From Bacillota bacterium (GTDB lineage Bacteria; Bacillota; Clostridia; Lachnospirales; Lachnospiraceae): a DNA stretch of 64,000 nucleotides. The notes beneath the pieces are model-generated. The model saw only the letters and a list, made by a program, of their open reading frames with translations. It searched no databases and was not told the DNA's origin. Shown here piece by piece: positions 54,230 through 63,452 of the stretch. The position numbers and the translations under genes were made by a program. The DNA lies in assembly GCA_023439505.1 (NCBI GenBank), contig JAEXNR010000057.1, positions 1 to 64,000 of the forward strand, written 5' to 3'. The stretch's first letter is position 1, and the number at the start of each line of letters is the position of its first letter.

Positions 54230-54787
54230 TTAGCGGTTCACCAACTGGAAAAAGGTATTCTGAAGGTTCTGATTATGTTCAAACTCTCCTCTGCAAACAT
54301 AGGTCATGGTCTTCGTACCCGGCTTGTTCACCCCACGCATGGACATACAAAGATGTTCCGCCTCCATCATGACCATCACGCCCCTGGGAGCGAGAAATTT
54401 CATGATATCATCTGCAACCTGAGCGGTCAGATGCTCTTGAATCTGGGGCCGTCTTGCATAAGTTTCCACTGTTCTGGCAAGCTTACTAAGTCCTGCAACC
54501 CTGCCGTTTGGAATATAGGCAATATGGGCCTTCCCAAAGAAAGGAACCAGGTGATGTTCACAAACAGAATAAAATGTAATATCCTTTTCAATTACCATCT
54601 CATTCTCTTCGGTTGCAAAGGTCACCGAAAGATGCTGTCCGGCATTCTGATCAATTCCGGAAAATATCTCTTTGCACATCTCACTGATTCTTCTGGGTGT
54701 CCCAATCAGACCTTCCCTCGTTGTATCTTCTCCGATTGCTTCCAGAAATAATCGGACCGCCTGCTGTAATTTTGCTTCATCTATCAT
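54230..54787 (-). CDS. folE: GTP cyclohydrolase I
   Basis: A 185-residue enzyme converting GTP to dihydroneopterin triphosphate. Zinc ligands are in SVCEHHLVPFFGKAHIAY and ..EAEHLCMSMRGV; PFFGKAHIAYIPNGRVAGLS is the signature. The start taken is the ATG at 54787, which lies next to the folC stop (54789-54791), so the two genes are translationally coupled; an upstream ATG 11 codons earlier is possible. First committed step of the pathway encoded by this operon. Confidence 0.95.
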   Translation of the reverse strand: MIDEAKLQQAVRLFLEAIGEDTTREGLIGTPRRISEMCKEIFSGIDQNAGQHLSVTFATEENEMVIEKDITFYSVCEHHLVPFFGKAHIAYIPNGRVAGLSKLARTVETYARRPQIQEHLTAQVADDIMKFLAPRGVMVMMEAEHLCMSMRGVNKPGTKTMTYVCRGEFEHNQNLQNTFFQLVNR

Positions 54788-54788
54788 A

Positions 54789-56180
54789 TCATTCGTCTTC
54801 CTTTCCCAATTCCCGTGCATTCACAAATTCCCCAAGAAACGACAATGAGCCAAAAGCGATGATCACATCTTCTTCTGCTGCTTCCTGCTTTGCCAATAAA
54901 AGAGCCTGCCTCACCTGTTTGGCATCGATCACCCGCTTATGATAAACCATTGCCGCTTTCGCTAATTGATCGGAGGGTAATGCTCTTGCACTCTCCGACG
55001 TTACCGTAAAGATCACATCCGCCAGTGGTGCCGTTAATTTTAGGATACTATGATAATCCTTATCCGCTAACACCCCGATGATAAAAATCTTTCTTCTATC
55101 ATTAAAATACCGGAGGATACTTTTTCTCAGCATCAGGGCAGCATCCTGATTGTGGGCTCCATCGATTACCATGAGGGGTCTGCGCCCGATGATTTCAAAC
55201 CGGCCGCTCCACCTTGTAAGCTTGAGCCCCTGTATCACAGCTGCTTCCCTGATGAGATATCCGGATTGACGAAGGACATCAATTACCTTCAGCGCCAGCA
55301 GTGCATTCTTCACCTGATATTCTCCCAACAGATGAATCCTGTAAGTCTTCCTCCCTGTTCCATCTGCATGCTCCAAAGTGAAATCTGTCCCATCCTCAGC
55401 AAAGACAGTACCGGAGAGCTTCCTCTCCTCTGAGACTGTCAAAGGAGCATGTTGTTCTCTGCTTACCTCTTCCAGCACCTGCATCACTTCTTCCTCCTGA
55501 ACACAGGTTATAACGGGACAATTACGCTTGATAATTCCTGCCTTTTCTCCGGCTATCTTCCCAAGGGTGTCCCCAAGGAATTGCATATGATCCATGCTGA
55601 TGGAAGTAATCACCGAGCAAACCGGAGCCTGAAAGATATTGGTGGCATCCATTTTACCACCCATACCAACTTCTATTACAGCAAAATCAACCTTGCTGTT
55701 CACAAAATACAACATTGCCATAGCCGTCTCGATCTCAAAAGAAGTAGGATGGGGATAACCCTCTCTGACCATAGCCTCACAAGCCGCTTTAATCTCTTGT
55801 ATTGCAGCAGCCACACCGGATTTTGTTATATTCTCTGAACACAGTTTCACTTCTTCTGTCTCATTATTTTCCGTATCCCCACTGGCTTCATTGCCGCCTG
55901 ATATTAATTCCTGCTCCCTCCGGGTAATCTGTATGATTTCCCGATAAGAAAACACGGCCGGTGAATGATATCTTCCCACCCGGCAGCCCTCACAAGCCAG
56001 GATGGAAGCAATAAATGCAGCGGTAGAACCCTTTCCGTTGGTTCCGGCTATATGCAGGATTCTTAACTTCTCCTGAGGATTTCCCAACAGATGCATCAGT
56101 TGTGTAATCGTATCTAAGCCCGGAACGCAACCGTATTGGCCTGATTGATGAATAAAGTCCCTTGCTTCCTGATATGTCAT
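54789..56180 (-). CDS. folC: folylpolyglutamate synthase/dihydrofolate synthase
   Basis: A 463-residue Mur-ligase-type enzyme adding glutamate to dihydropteroate or folates. The P-loop is HIAGTNGKGSTAAFIASIL (about 44-62), with the Mg-binding EVGMGGKMDATN, TSISMDHMQFLGDTLGKIAGEKAGI and VIDGAHNQDAALML motifs. An insertion at about 95-125 rich in Glu, Asn and Ser is unusual but in frame. It is the first fol gene after rlmI and overlaps the folE start region. Confidence 0.95.
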   Translation of the reverse strand: MTYQEARDFIHQSGQYGCVPGLDTITQLMHLLGNPQEKLRILHIAGTNGKGSTAAFIASILACEGCRVGRYHSPAVFSYREIIQITRREQELISGGNEASGDTENNETEEVKLCSENITKSGVAAAIQEIKAACEAMVREGYPHPTSFEIETAMAMLYFVNSKVDFAVIEVGMGGKMDATNIFQAPVCSVITSISMDHMQFLGDTLGKIAGEKAGIIKRNCPVITCVQEEEVMQVLEEVSREQHAPLTVSEERKLSGTVFAEDGTDFTLEHADGTGRKTYRIHLLGEYQVKNALLALKVIDVLRQSGYLIREAAVIQGLKLTRWSGRFEIIGRRPLMVIDGAHNQDAALMLRKSILRYFNDRRKIFIIGVLADKDYHSILKLTAPLADVIFTVTSESARALPSDQLAKAAMVYHKRVIDAKQVRQALLLAKQEAAEEDVIIAFGSLSFLGEFVNARELGKEDE

Positions 56181-56242
56181 AGATCATTATCCTTTTCGTT
56201 TCATTCAATATGCTTCTAAAAACTTTTGTCTATTATAACACA

Positions 56243-57448
56243 TTATTTCTCATTTAAAACCTGAAAAATAAAAAATTTCAGATAATAGGATTCATCCGCT
56301 GCCCAGAGAATGGGATGATCCGGCGATTGGGTACGATACTCCACCTGCCTGATCCGTTTCTTCACATTCTTCGCTGCCTGACCGATGGTTTCACTGAATA
56401 GCTCCGGCGTCATAAAGTGGGAACAGGAACAGGTTGCCAGATATCCTCCGTCCTTCACCAGCTTCATGGCGCGAAGATTGATTTCACGATATCCCTTGAT
56501 GGCATTCTTTACGGAATTCCTTGACTTGGTAAAAGCCGGAGGGTCCAATATCACCACATCAAATTTCTCTCCCTTTTGTTCCAATTCCGGCAGAAGTTCA
56601 AACACATCCGCACAGAGAAACGTTACTTTGTCCTGCAGTCCGTTTAATACTGCATTCTCTCTGGCCTGGGCAACACCCAGCTCAGAGGCATCCACTCCTG
56701 TCACCTTCGCCGCACCGCAGATTCCGGCATTTAGGGCAAAGGAACCGGTATGGGTAAAGCAATCCAATACCTTACCACCCCTGCATAATCTCCCAACCGC
56801 TGCACGGTTATATTTTTGATCCAGGAAGAACCCTGTCTTCTGACCTTCCGCCACATCCACCAGATAAGCAACGCCGTTTTCCACCATCTTTACCTTGGTA
56901 TCAAATTCCTCACCGATAAATCCTTTGACACGCTCCATACCTTCGTTGCTTCGAACCTTTGCATCACTTCGCTCATATACCCCGCGGATGATAATCCCAT
57001 CCTCAGCAAGAATCTCCTTCAAGAGATCAATAATCTCTATCTTCATCCGGTCGATTCCCAATGCCAGTGACTGCACTACAAGTATATCGGAGAATTTGTC
57101 AATGACCAGTCCCGGAAGAAAATCCGCTTCGCCAAAGATGACCCTGCAGCTGGCTGTATCCACTGTCTGCTTCCGGTAATCCCAGGCATTTCTCACACGC
57201 ATTGCCAGAAACTCATGGTTAATTTCCTGTCCTCTTACTCTGGACATCATTCGTACCGTAATTTTAGAATTGGTATTGATAAAACCAATCCCCAGAGGGT
57301 AATCATCAAAATCGTGAACTTCCACCAGATCTGCGTTGTTAAAGTCTCCTATGATCTGATCAATCTCATTATCATAAATCCACAAGCCGCCGCTTTTTAA
57401 GGATCTTCCTTCCCCTTTTTTTATTTTAACTATTGCTTTATTCTTCAT
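56243..57448 (-). CDS. rlmI: 23S rRNA (cytosine-C5)-methyltransferase, RlmI family
   Basis: A 401-residue class I SAM-dependent methyltransferase. The N-terminal PUA domain (about 1-75) includes IKKGEGRSLKSGGLWIYDNE. The SAM motif is VLDCFTHTGSFALNAGICGA, with the catalytic ILDPPAFTKS and a downstream ATCSCSHFM motif. The start is the ATG at 57448 behind AAGAGGAAAACG; a longer frame of 38 residues is unlikely to be translated. It precedes folC by 62 bp and may share its transcript. Confidence 0.9.
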   Translation of the reverse strand: MKNKAIVKIKKGEGRSLKSGGLWIYDNEIDQIIGDFNNADLVEVHDFDDYPLGIGFINTNSKITVRMMSRVRGQEINHEFLAMRVRNAWDYRKQTVDTASCRVIFGEADFLPGLVIDKFSDILVVQSLALGIDRMKIEIIDLLKEILAEDGIIIRGVYERSDAKVRSNEGMERVKGFIGEEFDTKVKMVENGVAYLVDVAEGQKTGFFLDQKYNRAAVGRLCRGGKVLDCFTHTGSFALNAGICGAAKVTGVDASELGVAQARENAVLNGLQDKVTFLCADVFELLPELEQKGEKFDVVILDPPAFTKSRNSVKNAIKGYREINLRAMKLVKDGGYLATCSCSHFMTPELFSETIGQAAKNVKKRIRQVEYRTQSPDHPILWAADESYYLKFFIFQVLNEK

Positions 57449-57543
57449 CGTTTTCCTCTTTTCTGTTCCGCTTATCGTCCATTTTGCAGGCATATAGCAG
57501 TTTAATCTATCGTAACAGTCTAATCTGATTCCGGACTTCGTGT

Positions 57544-57580
57544 AAGAAGAGGCTGCCCCCATACCGGAGCAGCCTCCTTC
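57544..57580 (-). terminator. terminator after gtrA
   Basis: GAGGCTGC (57549-57556) pairs with GCAGCCTC (57569-57576), followed on the minus strand by TTCTTAC. It closes the pilin-DUF5057-gtrA unit. Confidence 0.75.
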
Positions 57581-57581
57581 G

Positions 57582-58016
57582 TTATGATTTAAATATGTAA
57601 AGCTTACTGAAGATGTAATTCAAGATGATTACAATAACAGCCAGTGCAGCTTTTACAATCAGGTTATAAAAACCAAGAAGATCAACAAAAAGATATAATC
57701 CGGCTTCTTCTATTACAAAGGTTACAACTCTTGCTCCAAAAAACTTCGTAATTTTGATTGCCTCATTCTTAACATCACTCTTTATTGAGAGAAATACAAA
57801 CTTATCATTCGTAATGTAAGCAAAGGATACCGCCAGCACCCAGGCAATGGCATTGGCAATCAGGTTTGGAACACCAAGAATATTACATAACATATAGTAG
57901 CTGATAAAATTGACAAGGGTTGTAAGTCCTCCTACGATAGCATAAGCGATTGTTTCTCTGTTAACAAGTATTTTATATAGCTTTTGGACCTTGTCCCAAA
58001 TGGTTTTCATTTCCAT
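57582..58016 (-). CDS. GtrA-family membrane protein
   Basis: A 144-residue protein with four transmembrane helices and the GtrA signature AIVGGLTTLVNFISYYML at the N-terminus and FVFLSIKSD in the middle. GtrA-type proteins are thought to flip or aid transfer of lipid-linked sugars across the membrane. No glycosyltransferase gene is adjacent here. The start follows GGAGGTCAGG. It is 30 bp downstream of the giant DUF5057 gene and likely co-transcribed. Confidence 0.88.
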   Translation of the reverse strand: MEMKTIWDKVQKLYKILVNRETIAYAIVGGLTTLVNFISYYMLCNILGVPNLIANAIAWVLAVSFAYITNDKFVFLSIKSDVKNEAIKITKFFGARVVTFVIEEAGLYLFVDLLGFYNLIVKAALAVIVIILNYIFSKLYIFKS

Positions 58017-58046
58017 CCTGACCTCCGTATTGTATCAACTTATTCC

Positions 58047-61000
58047 TTACTCCAAAGGGAATAACCCCCGTCGGAGTAAGATCACGTCGTCGCTTCCTTT
58101 ATTCCCCGGGCTGACTGCCAGCGAGGCTTCAATGGAGATTGTTCTTGTTACCACCCCATGGAGCAGCCCGGCTCCTTCCGGGATATGAAGCAAATATCTT
58201 CCGGGAGGCACCGACACCCCCAGCGCATATGTGGTTCCGGGAATCTCTACCCATTGTCCCTCACTGTTCTGGGTCATAGGGCTGAGATAATAGCTTATAT
58301 TGTTGATGATGATGCTATCACTGACTAAATTAACGAGAACAGAATTTGTTACACCGGAAACGCTAAATTCCACCTTAATCTCTTCCTCCCTTGCCGTGTT
58401 GCCGGCACTGTCCGGATAATCGATATTCACATAGAGATAGGCATCATTGATTAAATTCTCGACGGTAACAACCGGCCTGTCTAACGCCATTACAACAGAG
58501 AAAGAATAGGTATCTTCCAATGCTTGTCCATTCCTTGCCTTTAGAATAACCTGTCTTGGAGTCTCTGTTATATCAGCCTTCGGTATTCGAATGGTATAGA
58601 CGGTATCCCTGACAATGTTATAGTTGCTGCTGCCAAGATTAACCGGATTTGCTCCCTGATAAACGGTTGTATTCCACCCGCCAGTTGGTATTGCGTCCGG
58701 CCAGACTACGGTAAAGGCAGAATTGGAGGAACTGTTTTCAATCTTAAACTCAATTTCCAGCTCATCTCCCGTCAGCATATCCGGCGTCACCGAAATTACT
58801 CCTCCCGGTATAACCGAAGGATCTGTAACAACAATCCTCGGTCTCGTTGCAACAACACGTCCCGAATCCTTAAAGGCTGCAATGATGGTATTTACAAACA
58901 GCTTTATCTCTTCATCATTATTTAATGTGTCCGCATTTTTCAAATTAATACCTGAATAATACGTATGACTGCGATTTATAAGATAATAATTATTCTTCAC
59001 ATCTTCGGGAGAGGTGCTGTATAGTCCCTGATACAGATTTTCAGGCGTAACCGTACTGTTAACAATAGGGCTCTGATTGTCAGACAAGGTAAACCAACCG
59101 GTTAATGCCGCACCGTCCGCCGGTGCCAGACCAAAATCTCTGGTAACATCCTCCGGATAGCTTGTCCAGGCAATGGAGAGGAACGTTCCGATTTTGTAGG
59201 GATATTCTCCAATTGCCCCCCTATTGGATCTGGTGGCATACGTTGTATGATAGGTCTCTTCCCTGGTAAGATCACGTCCCGGCATATTCAGCTTGCTATG
59301 GCTGTAATACTGGTAACTGCCACCCATCAAGGATCTCCTGTTTAAATAGTTATAGGTCTGGAGATTCAGGAAGAGCGGATTAATTAAATAATTTGACTGC
59401 TTACTGAAATTGATGGCGTCTCTGGTAAAGATCACCCCTGCCGGATTTAGCGTATTGGTTATCTCATCCTTAATATTATTCACCGCACCTCTTGTATTGG
59501 GTATCTGATCCACCTGATTATCCAGGATGATAAGATGATAGTTGGATAACTTGTCCGTGGCACTTTTTGCCTCAGCAGACGAATTATCATATGCCTGTGC
59601 TTCATACAGTGCCTTAAACTGATCCACCGTCTTCGTCTCGAAGATTATATTATAATCCCTAATTTGATATCTGTCATCATATCCTGCATATTTTTTTATT
59701 AAACTTGCAGTATCATTTACTTTACTTGCCAGACTGTACTCTGAAATGCCTCCGGACGGGTTATCAATAATCTGAAGTACTCTGATGTCCTGCTTATTTG
59801 TCACAGCCACATATCCGGTTACTTCACTGCGAATCTCGGCATTATCCTGACGCTTCACCAGGATCTTCCACTGATACACTCCATTGAGAGCATCCATGCT
59901 ATACCGGAATATTTTATGGGAGAGCCGGGTCGCAGTATTTTCACTAATTCCTTCCCAGGGCCTGCTTCCATCCACACTTTCCACTTCGATCCTCTCGCTG
60001 CTGCCAAAGATACCGTCGCCATCCAGATCCAGATACAAATAAGCATCATATACATAACTATTTGGCAGCCTGCCGCTTGGCTGCAACATGAATTGAACCG
60101 TGAGCCGATTCCCCGGTGCATATTGATAATTCACGCCGGCATCTGCCGGAATGGTTGGAGCTTCCAGATCAATTTGCGGACGGATCACACCAAGGCCGCT
60201 GAGCAGTTTAAACTTTGACGCTGTTTCATTATTTAACAGATTCGATAATTTAATTACATTCTTATAGGTGGAAGCATTGGCGGATGCGGTAATCTCATTC
60301 ATTAACGTATACGCATTGGTATTACTAATGTTAATTTTATGATACAGATCATCTTCCAGTATGATCGGATAACCTGCCGTCAGAAATTTCTTCAATTCAC
60401 CCAGCTTCTGTGATGTGATATCATTCCCGGCATAATTTTTCGTTCCTCCGGATAAATTCACCTTATCCCCCAGGGACAGATAAACGGAATTATTATATGC
60501 AGCGTTATTAAACACGGTTTTACCGCTCACCAGATTAAAACGGCCTATTCCACACCCCATATAAATCAGGTCATAATGGGTGTTCAAATCCATCATACTG
60601 CCATTGAGCTGGGTACTGGTCATATTATCGATCTTGACACGATATCCGTCCAGTATCCGATTAATATTGTCTACCGATGCGGTAAAATCGGCGGTTGGCT
60701 GAATATTTAAAACGGAGATAAAGCTCCTTAAATTACTTCCCTCCTGTCCGTCCCCCGGACCGGTGCCGCCTTCGTCCACACTGGGATACCTGCCATCACT
60801 GTTGTAGCCATCGCCTCCATTGGTTATAACATTCACTAAATTTGCGATTGTTAATGTTGTCTGAGAAGTTCCATTGTTTTCATTGTAGGTATTCAGAGCC
60901 AATTGAGGCGCTTGCCGATATAGATTATCATTAGTTCCTAAACCTGAGGGTTCTAATACAAAGGCATTTCCAAATATTTCCTGGCTGTTTATAATCAGTA

Positions 61001-62891
61001 CATTTTCATGCACGTCAGTACGATAGTTAAGTAAATTTATATTTTTGATTTCACTGTATACTTCGGTTGTTGTGGCGATTTTGACCAACCCATTGGTTAG
61101 CCGATCATACTTATATGGTACAAATGTAATCTGATTCCAATATTTTGCCACATCTTTATTTTTAGCAGTATTATAGGCATTGGTAAACTGTGTTCCGGTT
61201 AGTCCTGCCTGGATTTGATCCGGTCTGACAAACACACCGGTTGAGCCCGAGGAATTCGCAGTAGTATCCATCCGGGTTATTTTATATGGTCCCGTTGTAT
61301 TGGGGTTCATAAAGGCATTATAGAAACTTACAATATCCCGCTCATAAACCATCAGGTAAAGTTTTGATACATTACATATCGTAGCCTCCCTATTATATGT
61401 CTGATAGTCCTGTCCGACAACATCCGGAAACTCTGAAAGAGGTAACATCTTATAATATCCGCTGGTTCCTTTTCCATCATCATAGGCTTTGGCATCAAAT
61501 AATACGGACGCTCTTGCTCCGCCGACACCTGCCAGCCGTTTAAATATTGCCTCTGTTCGTTCCCAGCTTATGTCATGCCTTGCAAAGTTATAGTCACTGG
61601 AATAGCTGTCATATTTCCTTGTTTCTGCCCGTCCGGAATAAGTATATTTTTCGTAAATTCTATAATAGTCATTATGTTTCATGGAATTAATATAAAACAA
61701 ATCTGCATTTTGAATTAATGCCGCCCCGCTTGCCTGATTTAGTTCCTCAGGGGTTACCGTGATAACATCAACATTATAATTCTTGACCTGATTCGCGGGA
61801 ATACCCAGTATATATCGCTTCAACCATTCATTATTCACCAGCGTGATCCCTTTTGTAAACTGATAATCAACCGTAATCATCTGACCGCGAATCTCTGCTC
61901 TGGTAATTGTATTACTACTATCTTTAACGATTCGTACCGTATCTGATACGGTGTTGCTCTGAACCCATTTATACGGTCCGCCCCACTGTTGATATTGAAA
62001 ATCTACATCTATTTTAGTATAATCTCCGTTATTCGTACCAACATCCTGGTATGAGAGATTCCAGGAATAATTTCCCGAATTATCCGTTACAATGGTATAA
62101 TCCGCAAGCATATAGTAATCACCGCTGCCGGATTTAAATATTACGTCATAATCACCGGTATGCGTATTATTATAGCTGAAGATATTCGTCTCACAATTAT
62201 AATCATATTCCCCATGCCCGGTATTACGTGTAACCAGTTCCAGTTTATATCTTGTGTTATTATAAAGTGGTTTTCCGGAAGCAGTTCCATAGACAAATTT
62301 TGCTTTGACGTTCTTCAGATGTATCATAATATTGTCACTACTATATGGATCATTGGTTGATTCGGAAGATAACACTGCCTTATATCTTCCCCTGCCGGAA
62401 CCGACATACGCATAGCTTACATTTCCAGTATAATTATAGTTGCCTCCATTGTTCCAGCCTACCCACTCAAAATAACCATTCTGCGCTACGGTTGTTCTCC
62501 CTCTATACCATCCGGAATTTACTGAACCATTGGCATTGATGGGAGCCTCCTGCAGACTTTTATAATAATTGAGAGCTTTATTTACGAAGGATAATATACC
62601 AACCTCATCCCATTTCATCAATTCCAGATTGATGGGTTCTTCTCCTCCTGCCAGATATCCCATCTCAGCAAGTCCTTTATATGGTACGATCTCCAATATG
62701 GTATAATCTGTATCCCCCGGGCTGACACCCCCGGAAGGCGGCGGCAGCTCTTCCAGCTGCTCCTCCCATTCTGCCAGCTGGGCACTGGATTTAGCTGAAA
62801 AGAATTCAAATTGATCCAGAAGGACAGGCAGCAAAATTGTGACGGATAAAATTACAAATACCAGCAGAATTCTTTTTAAGGTCAGTCTCAT
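58047..62891 (-). CDS. giant DUF5057-type exported protein
   Basis: A 1614-residue protein. An N-terminal hydrophobic segment (ILLVFVILSVTILLPVLLDQ, about 8-28) serves as signal or anchor. The DUF5057 region begins near residue 65 (DYTILEIVPYKGLAEMGYLA). The rest is Asn/Tyr/Ser-rich, with several beta-sandwich-like stretches, and there are no cysteine pairs or LPXTG sorting motif at the C-terminus, which ends near SDDVILLRRGLFPLE. Function is unknown. It is encoded between pilin-like genes and gtrA (start behind AAGGAGGTATC), suggesting a surface or pilus-related role. The ORF is intact. Confidence 0.8.
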   Translation of the reverse strand: MRLTLKRILLVFVILSVTILLPVLLDQFEFFSAKSSAQLAEWEEQLEELPPPSGGVSPGDTDYTILEIVPYKGLAEMGYLAGGEEPINLELMKWDEVGILSFVNKALNYYKSLQEAPINANGSVNSGWYRGRTTVAQNGYFEWVGWNNGGNYNYTGNVSYAYVGSGRGRYKAVLSSESTNDPYSSDNIMIHLKNVKAKFVYGTASGKPLYNNTRYKLELVTRNTGHGEYDYNCETNIFSYNNTHTGDYDVIFKSGSGDYYMLADYTIVTDNSGNYSWNLSYQDVGTNNGDYTKIDVDFQYQQWGGPYKWVQSNTVSDTVRIVKDSSNTITRAEIRGQMITVDYQFTKGITLVNNEWLKRYILGIPANQVKNYNVDVITVTPEELNQASGAALIQNADLFYINSMKHNDYYRIYEKYTYSGRAETRKYDSYSSDYNFARHDISWERTEAIFKRLAGVGGARASVLFDAKAYDDGKGTSGYYKMLPLSEFPDVVGQDYQTYNREATICNVSKLYLMVYERDIVSFYNAFMNPNTTGPYKITRMDTTANSSGSTGVFVRPDQIQAGLTGTQFTNAYNTAKNKDVAKYWNQITFVPYKYDRLTNGLVKIATTTEVYSEIKNINLLNYRTDVHENVLIINSQEIFGNAFVLEPSGLGTNDNLYRQAPQLALNTYNENNGTSQTTLTIANLVNVITNGGDGYNSDGRYPSVDEGGTGPGDGQEGSNLRSFISVLNIQPTADFTASVDNINRILDGYRVKIDNMTSTQLNGSMMDLNTHYDLIYMGCGIGRFNLVSGKTVFNNAAYNNSVYLSLGDKVNLSGGTKNYAGNDITSQKLGELKKFLTAGYPIILEDDLYHKINISNTNAYTLMNEITASANASTYKNVIKLSNLLNNETASKFKLLSGLGVIRPQIDLEAPTIPADAGVNYQYAPGNRLTVQFMLQPSGRLPNSYVYDAYLYLDLDGDGIFGSSERIEVESVDGSRPWEGISENTATRLSHKIFRYSMDALNGVYQWKILVKRQDNAEIRSEVTGYVAVTNKQDIRVLQIIDNPSGGISEYSLASKVNDTASLIKKYAGYDDRYQIRDYNIIFETKTVDQFKALYEAQAYDNSSAEAKSATDKLSNYHLIILDNQVDQIPNTRGAVNNIKDEITNTLNPAGVIFTRDAINFSKQSNYLINPLFLNLQTYNYLNRRSLMGGSYQYYSHSKLNMPGRDLTREETYHTTYATRSNRGAIGEYPYKIGTFLSIAWTSYPEDVTRDFGLAPADGAALTGWFTLSDNQSPIVNSTVTPENLYQGLYSTSPEDVKNNYYLINRSHTYYSGINLKNADTLNNDEEIKLFVNTIIAAFKDSGRVVATRPRIVVTDPSVIPGGVISVTPDMLTGDELEIEFKIENSSSNSAFTVVWPDAIPTGGWNTTVYQGANPVNLGSSNYNIVRDTVYTIRIPKADITETPRQVILKARNGQALEDTYSFSVVMALDRPVVTVENLINDAYLYVNIDYPDSAGNTAREEEIKVEFSVSGVTNSVLVNLVSDSIIINNISYYLSPMTQNSEGQWVEIPGTTYALGVSVPPGRYLLHIPEGAGLLHGVVTRTISIEASLAVSPGNKGSDDVILLRRGLFPLE

Positions 62892-62903
62892 TTTGATACC
62901 TCC

Positions 62904-63440
62904 TTATAATAAATTACGAAGTGTTACTTTCTTTGTCACCGAATATTCTTCCTCCCCCATCCTTAAGGTCAGCACAATCAGTACACTTTTGTTATGATCC
63001 GTCATGGTAAAGGATATTTCAGAGGTATATTCTGCAAAAAGATTCTCTTTATCATCATAGCTTGCGGCAACAGCCTTAGCTGCTTTCACATCTGGTGTAT
63101 CGCCCGCCTCGAATGTGATTTCCTTCAGGTATAGTTTAGCGGTGTTTCTCCGAAAGATAATAATATAGTTGGTATTCCCTTCCAGCAGATATCTGTCTTC
63201 TTCCGTGTCAAGAGAGAGCAAATCGGTGGAGATACTGTTGGCCTGTAACGCGATATTGGTGATCTGATTGATCACCGTCTGGGCCTCCATCTGTAATTGT
63301 ACTTCATCATTGGTCTTATGAAACCCTTTTAGCGCCCCGTTAATAAAGGTAATGACCATGATGATGACAATGGAGGATATGGCAATTACAATAATCAGCT
63401 CAATTAATGTCATTCCCTCGTTGTTCTTGTCCATCCTCAA
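62904..63440 (-). CDS. type IV pilin-like (pseudopilin) protein
   Basis: A 178-residue protein with the prepilin cleavage motif G|MTLIELIIVIAISS at about residues 9-22, followed by a hydrophobic helix and a C-terminal beta-rich domain (YTSEISFTMTDHNK, VLTLRMGEEEYSV). Prepilin peptidase would cut after the glycine and methylate the new N-terminus. The start is TTG at 63440 or ATG at 63434, both behind GAGGTGATC. It is the second of two adjacent pilin-like genes, 13 bp behind the first. Confidence 0.9.
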   Translation of the reverse strand: MRMDKNNEGMTLIELIIVIAISSIVIIMVITFINGALKGFHKTNDEVQLQMEAQTVINQITNIALQANSISTDLLSLDTEEDRYLLEGNTNYIIIFRRNTAKLYLKEITFEAGDTPDVKAAKAVAASYDDKENLFAEYTSEISFTMTDHNKSVLIVLTLRMGEEEYSVTKKVTLRNLL

Positions 63441-63452
63441 ACGATCACCTCA